Shown piece after piece: positions 63,201 through 64,000 of a DNA stretch of 64,000 nucleotides. This stretch comes from an uncultured Alistipes sp. (GTDB lineage: Bacteria > Bacteroidota > Bacteroidia > Bacteroidales > Rikenellaceae). Made by a program: the position numbers and the translations under genes. The stretch lies in NCBI GenBank assembly GCA_900770635.1, contig CAAGLB010000074.1, forward strand, positions 1 through 64,000. Reading direction: 5' to 3'. The notes beneath the pieces are model-generated. The model was not told the DNA's origin. It did not search any database and saw only the letters and a list, made by a program, of their open reading frames with translations. Numbering within the stretch: position 1 is the stretch's first letter; every line of letters starts with the position of its first letter.

Positions 63201-64000
63201 AACCTCCGTCGTCTATACTCTAAGTATTTCGGCAAGGCATTCGAGGGCCACACATATAACATCCCTGAGTGGCAGAACGTACACAAGATCGACGACGTCG
63301 AGCTTTGGAACGAGCGTATGTTCCTCAAGGAGCGCCTCATCAAGACTATCCGCAAGCGTTATAGCGATCCTACACAGGTACGCCTTTCATCACCACGCGA
63401 GATGGTTCAGGTTACCGAGAGCATTAAGCCAGATGTTCTTACCATCGGTTTTGCTCGCCGCTTCGCTACATATAAGCGTGCATACCTTCTCTTCACTAAC
63501 CTCGAGCGTTTGTCAGCGTTGGTTAACAACAAGGAGCGCCCTGTGCAGTTTATCTTCGCTGGTAAGGCTCACCCTAACGATAAGCCAGGTCAGGACCTTA
63601 TCAAGCGTATCGTTGAGGTTTCGGCAATGCCTGAGTTCGTAGGTAAGATTGTATTCTTGCAGAACTACGACATGGAGCTTGCTCGCCGCATGGTTCAGGG
63701 TGTCGACGTATGGCTCAACACTCCTACACGTCCTTTGGAGGCATCAGGTACTTCAGGCGAGAAGTGTGTGATGAACGGTGTTATGCAGTTCTCAGTTCTC
63801 GACGGCTGGTGGGTTGAGGGCTACAAGGAGGGTGCTGGCTGGATGCTTCCTATGGAGCGCACCTATGCCGACCAGCGCTTCCAGGATGAGCTCGATGCCG
63901 AGATGATCTACAACACTATCGAGGAGCAGATCGTGCCATTGTACTACGACCGTGCTGAGGATGGCGTGCCACACCGCTGGGTTAACTCGGTTAAGAAGTG
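60261..64000 (+). CDS. Glycogen synthase (GT3) fused to alpha-glucan phosphorylase (GT35), partial
   Basis: An open frame of at least 1246 codons that runs off the window. Residues 1 to about 550 form a GT3, eukaryote-type glycogen synthase: EVSWEVCNKVGGIHTVVASK at the N terminus and the nucleotide-sugar motif YYEPWGYTPLESVAYG near 435. After a linker (RPSWHRLMVEKGIPERL) comes the N-terminal domain of alpha-glucan phosphorylases (RNLWWCWTASARDLFE, near 595) and a GT35 catalytic domain (SMEYGLHSTLKIYSGGLGILAGDYLKEA near 675; HCNEGHAAF near 835). The pyridoxal-lysine region lies near or beyond the window end. The fusion would join glycogen synthesis and breakdown in one chain. Confidence 0.9.
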   Translation, partial: MSNVNLTPNYLFEVSWEVCNKVGGIHTVVASKAPTVMRQLGDKYITIGPDFSQDAANPEFKEDNTLMAAWREQLYNQGVRVRIGRWAIKGEPIAILIDFKSFFSQKDDILKKLWENYHVDSLSGQWDYVEPVLFGYAAGVVIASFAEQFAAASDKVVAHFHEWMAAAGSLYLRDNAPYVATVFSTHATVMGRCIAGNRLPLYNDLHKFNADELARQFNVMAKHSLEKSAATYADAFLTVSEITANECRYLLGREVTRITPNGFENDFVPEGKALEAVRSAARKRIIDVAEAAWDYKFTNEPLIVATSGRYEYRNKGIDVFLESLKQLAASHIERDVVAVIAVPGANAGAREDLVAHLANKEAAIDPSKKRYLTHNLEQEAWDQVCQSIEGSILSTTASRVKVLFVPTYLNGNDGIFNMPYYDVLAGVDLSVFASYYEPWGYTPLESVAYGVPTLTTTLAGFGLWVAKHSSHEGVDIVRRDDYNEREVVLQITDVVKRYLSMDDKAMAEAREGAQEMSKTALWKKLFKEYMAAYEEAIDNSMSRTNRVLIDGGDRQSQINFVRQQLTSSRPSWHRLMVEKGIPERLKALEELSRNLWWCWTASARDLFESVDPELWVKVDRNPIVLLDKLSSARCEELCNDKEFLKRMDAVYKEFTEYMAEKPSSEHARVAYFSMEYGLHSTLKIYSGGLGILAGDYLKEASDRNVGMVAVGLLYRYGYFTQRLSAQGAQEATYEAQNFFKLPIMPVRDEFGNWVTTQVAMPGRTLYARVWKCQVGRTDLYLLDADYEANLEEDRQVTYYLYGGDWENRLKQEILLGVGGIRALVKMGIKQEVYHCNEGHAAFINVERIRNLIAKKHLSFSEAMEVIRSSSLFTTHTPVPAGHDAFPESMIRQYMSHYPDVLGITWDQFINLGKTKPSDPNEKFSMSVLACNLSQEVNGVSWLHGEVSKDILGNMWPGYFKNELHIGYVTNGVHFPTWVASNLRRLYSKYFGKAFEGHTYNIPEWQNVHKIDDVELWNERMFLKERLIKTIRKRYSDPTQVRLSSPREMVQVTESIKPDVLTIGFARRFATYKRAYLLFTNLERLSALVNNKERPVQFIFAGKAHPNDKPGQDLIKRIVEVSAMPEFVGKIVFLQNYDMELARRMVQGVDVWLNTPTRPLEASGTSGEKCVMNGVMQFSVLDGWWVEGYKEGAGWMLPMERTYADQRFQDELDAEMIYNTIEEQIVPLYYDRAEDGVPHRWVNSVKK

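Noticed and set aside
1..64000. Prophage, integrative element, transposase, toxin-antitoxin or defence island
   Set aside because: No integrase, transposase, attachment-like direct repeats beside tRNA genes, or paired toxin-antitoxin genes were found; the lone SLOG protein is not enough to call a defence system.

Overview
The window looks like chromosomal DNA from a member of the Bacteroidales. The evidence is: start sites preceded by TAnnTTTG-type -7 boxes and almost no Shine-Dalgarno sequences; many SPII lipoproteins; Bacteroidetes-specific families (DUF3078, DUF6562, YtxH with a small membrane partner, OprO/P-type porin); and a GT3 glycogen synthase fused to an alpha-glucan phosphorylase. 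Futalosine-type menaquinone genes (mqnB, mqnC, mqnD) and a B12-dependent class II ribonucleotide reductase argue against Bacteroides itself and fit an Alistipes-like lineage. The genus is an inference. I see no prophage, insertion sequence, CRISPR array, tRNA or rRNA; this is mostly housekeeping DNA.

Layout. 1-275: 3' part of RNase P RNA and its terminator. 383-6673: acyl-CoA synthetase, an Fn3 lipoprotein and a GH13 amylase-type lipoprotein. 6809-11511: cation antiporter, then an SGNH-MBOAT-PAP2 operon that looks like an envelope acylation/lipid module. 11724-14276: nrdJ, followed by a repeat-rich 3' region. 14813-17487: a surface lipoprotein broken by a one-base frameshift. 17488-18083: a second repeat-rich gap, then gcvH and birA on the minus strand. 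19410-25498: a tight five-gene operon (glutaminyl cyclase, homocysteine methyltransferase, M20 amidohydrolase, rnr, mqnC). 25533-28629 (minus): DUF3078 barrel, S41 protease, small membrane protein. 28751-31147: nfo, GH53, mntP. 31182-34787: small envelope genes, a SLOG protein, and a porin-YeiH operon. 34876-34995: candidate small RNA on the minus strand. 35164-38368: RIC-like hemerythrin protein, LuxR regulator, cutC, transglutaminase-like lipoprotein.

38441-51588 (minus) is a division and cell-wall operon running rsmH, ftsL-like, ftsI, murE, mraY, murD, ftsW. It then leaves the usual order (no murG, murC, ftsQ, ftsA or ftsZ) and continues into an S4 RNA-binding protein, leuS and a short FNT-family channel. 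51918-52946 is a ROK glucokinase (minus). 53111-64000 (plus) carries a polyprenyl synthase, U32 peptidase, aminopeptidase P, fhs, mqnB, mqnD and the glycogen synthase/phosphorylase fusion, which runs off the window.

The most unusual signal is a family of about 90-130 nt structured elements that begin at the stop codons of nrdJ, gcvH and fhs. They share a short 5' hairpin, a long hairpin whose outer arms differ in sequence but stay paired, and an apical GTAC-loop-GTAC core. Two copies also have an outer closing stem. At nrdJ the right half is tandemly repeated three times with a 66-bp period. I do not recognise this as a named RNA or repeat family. All functional statements come from motifs and gene order read by eye; no database search was run.
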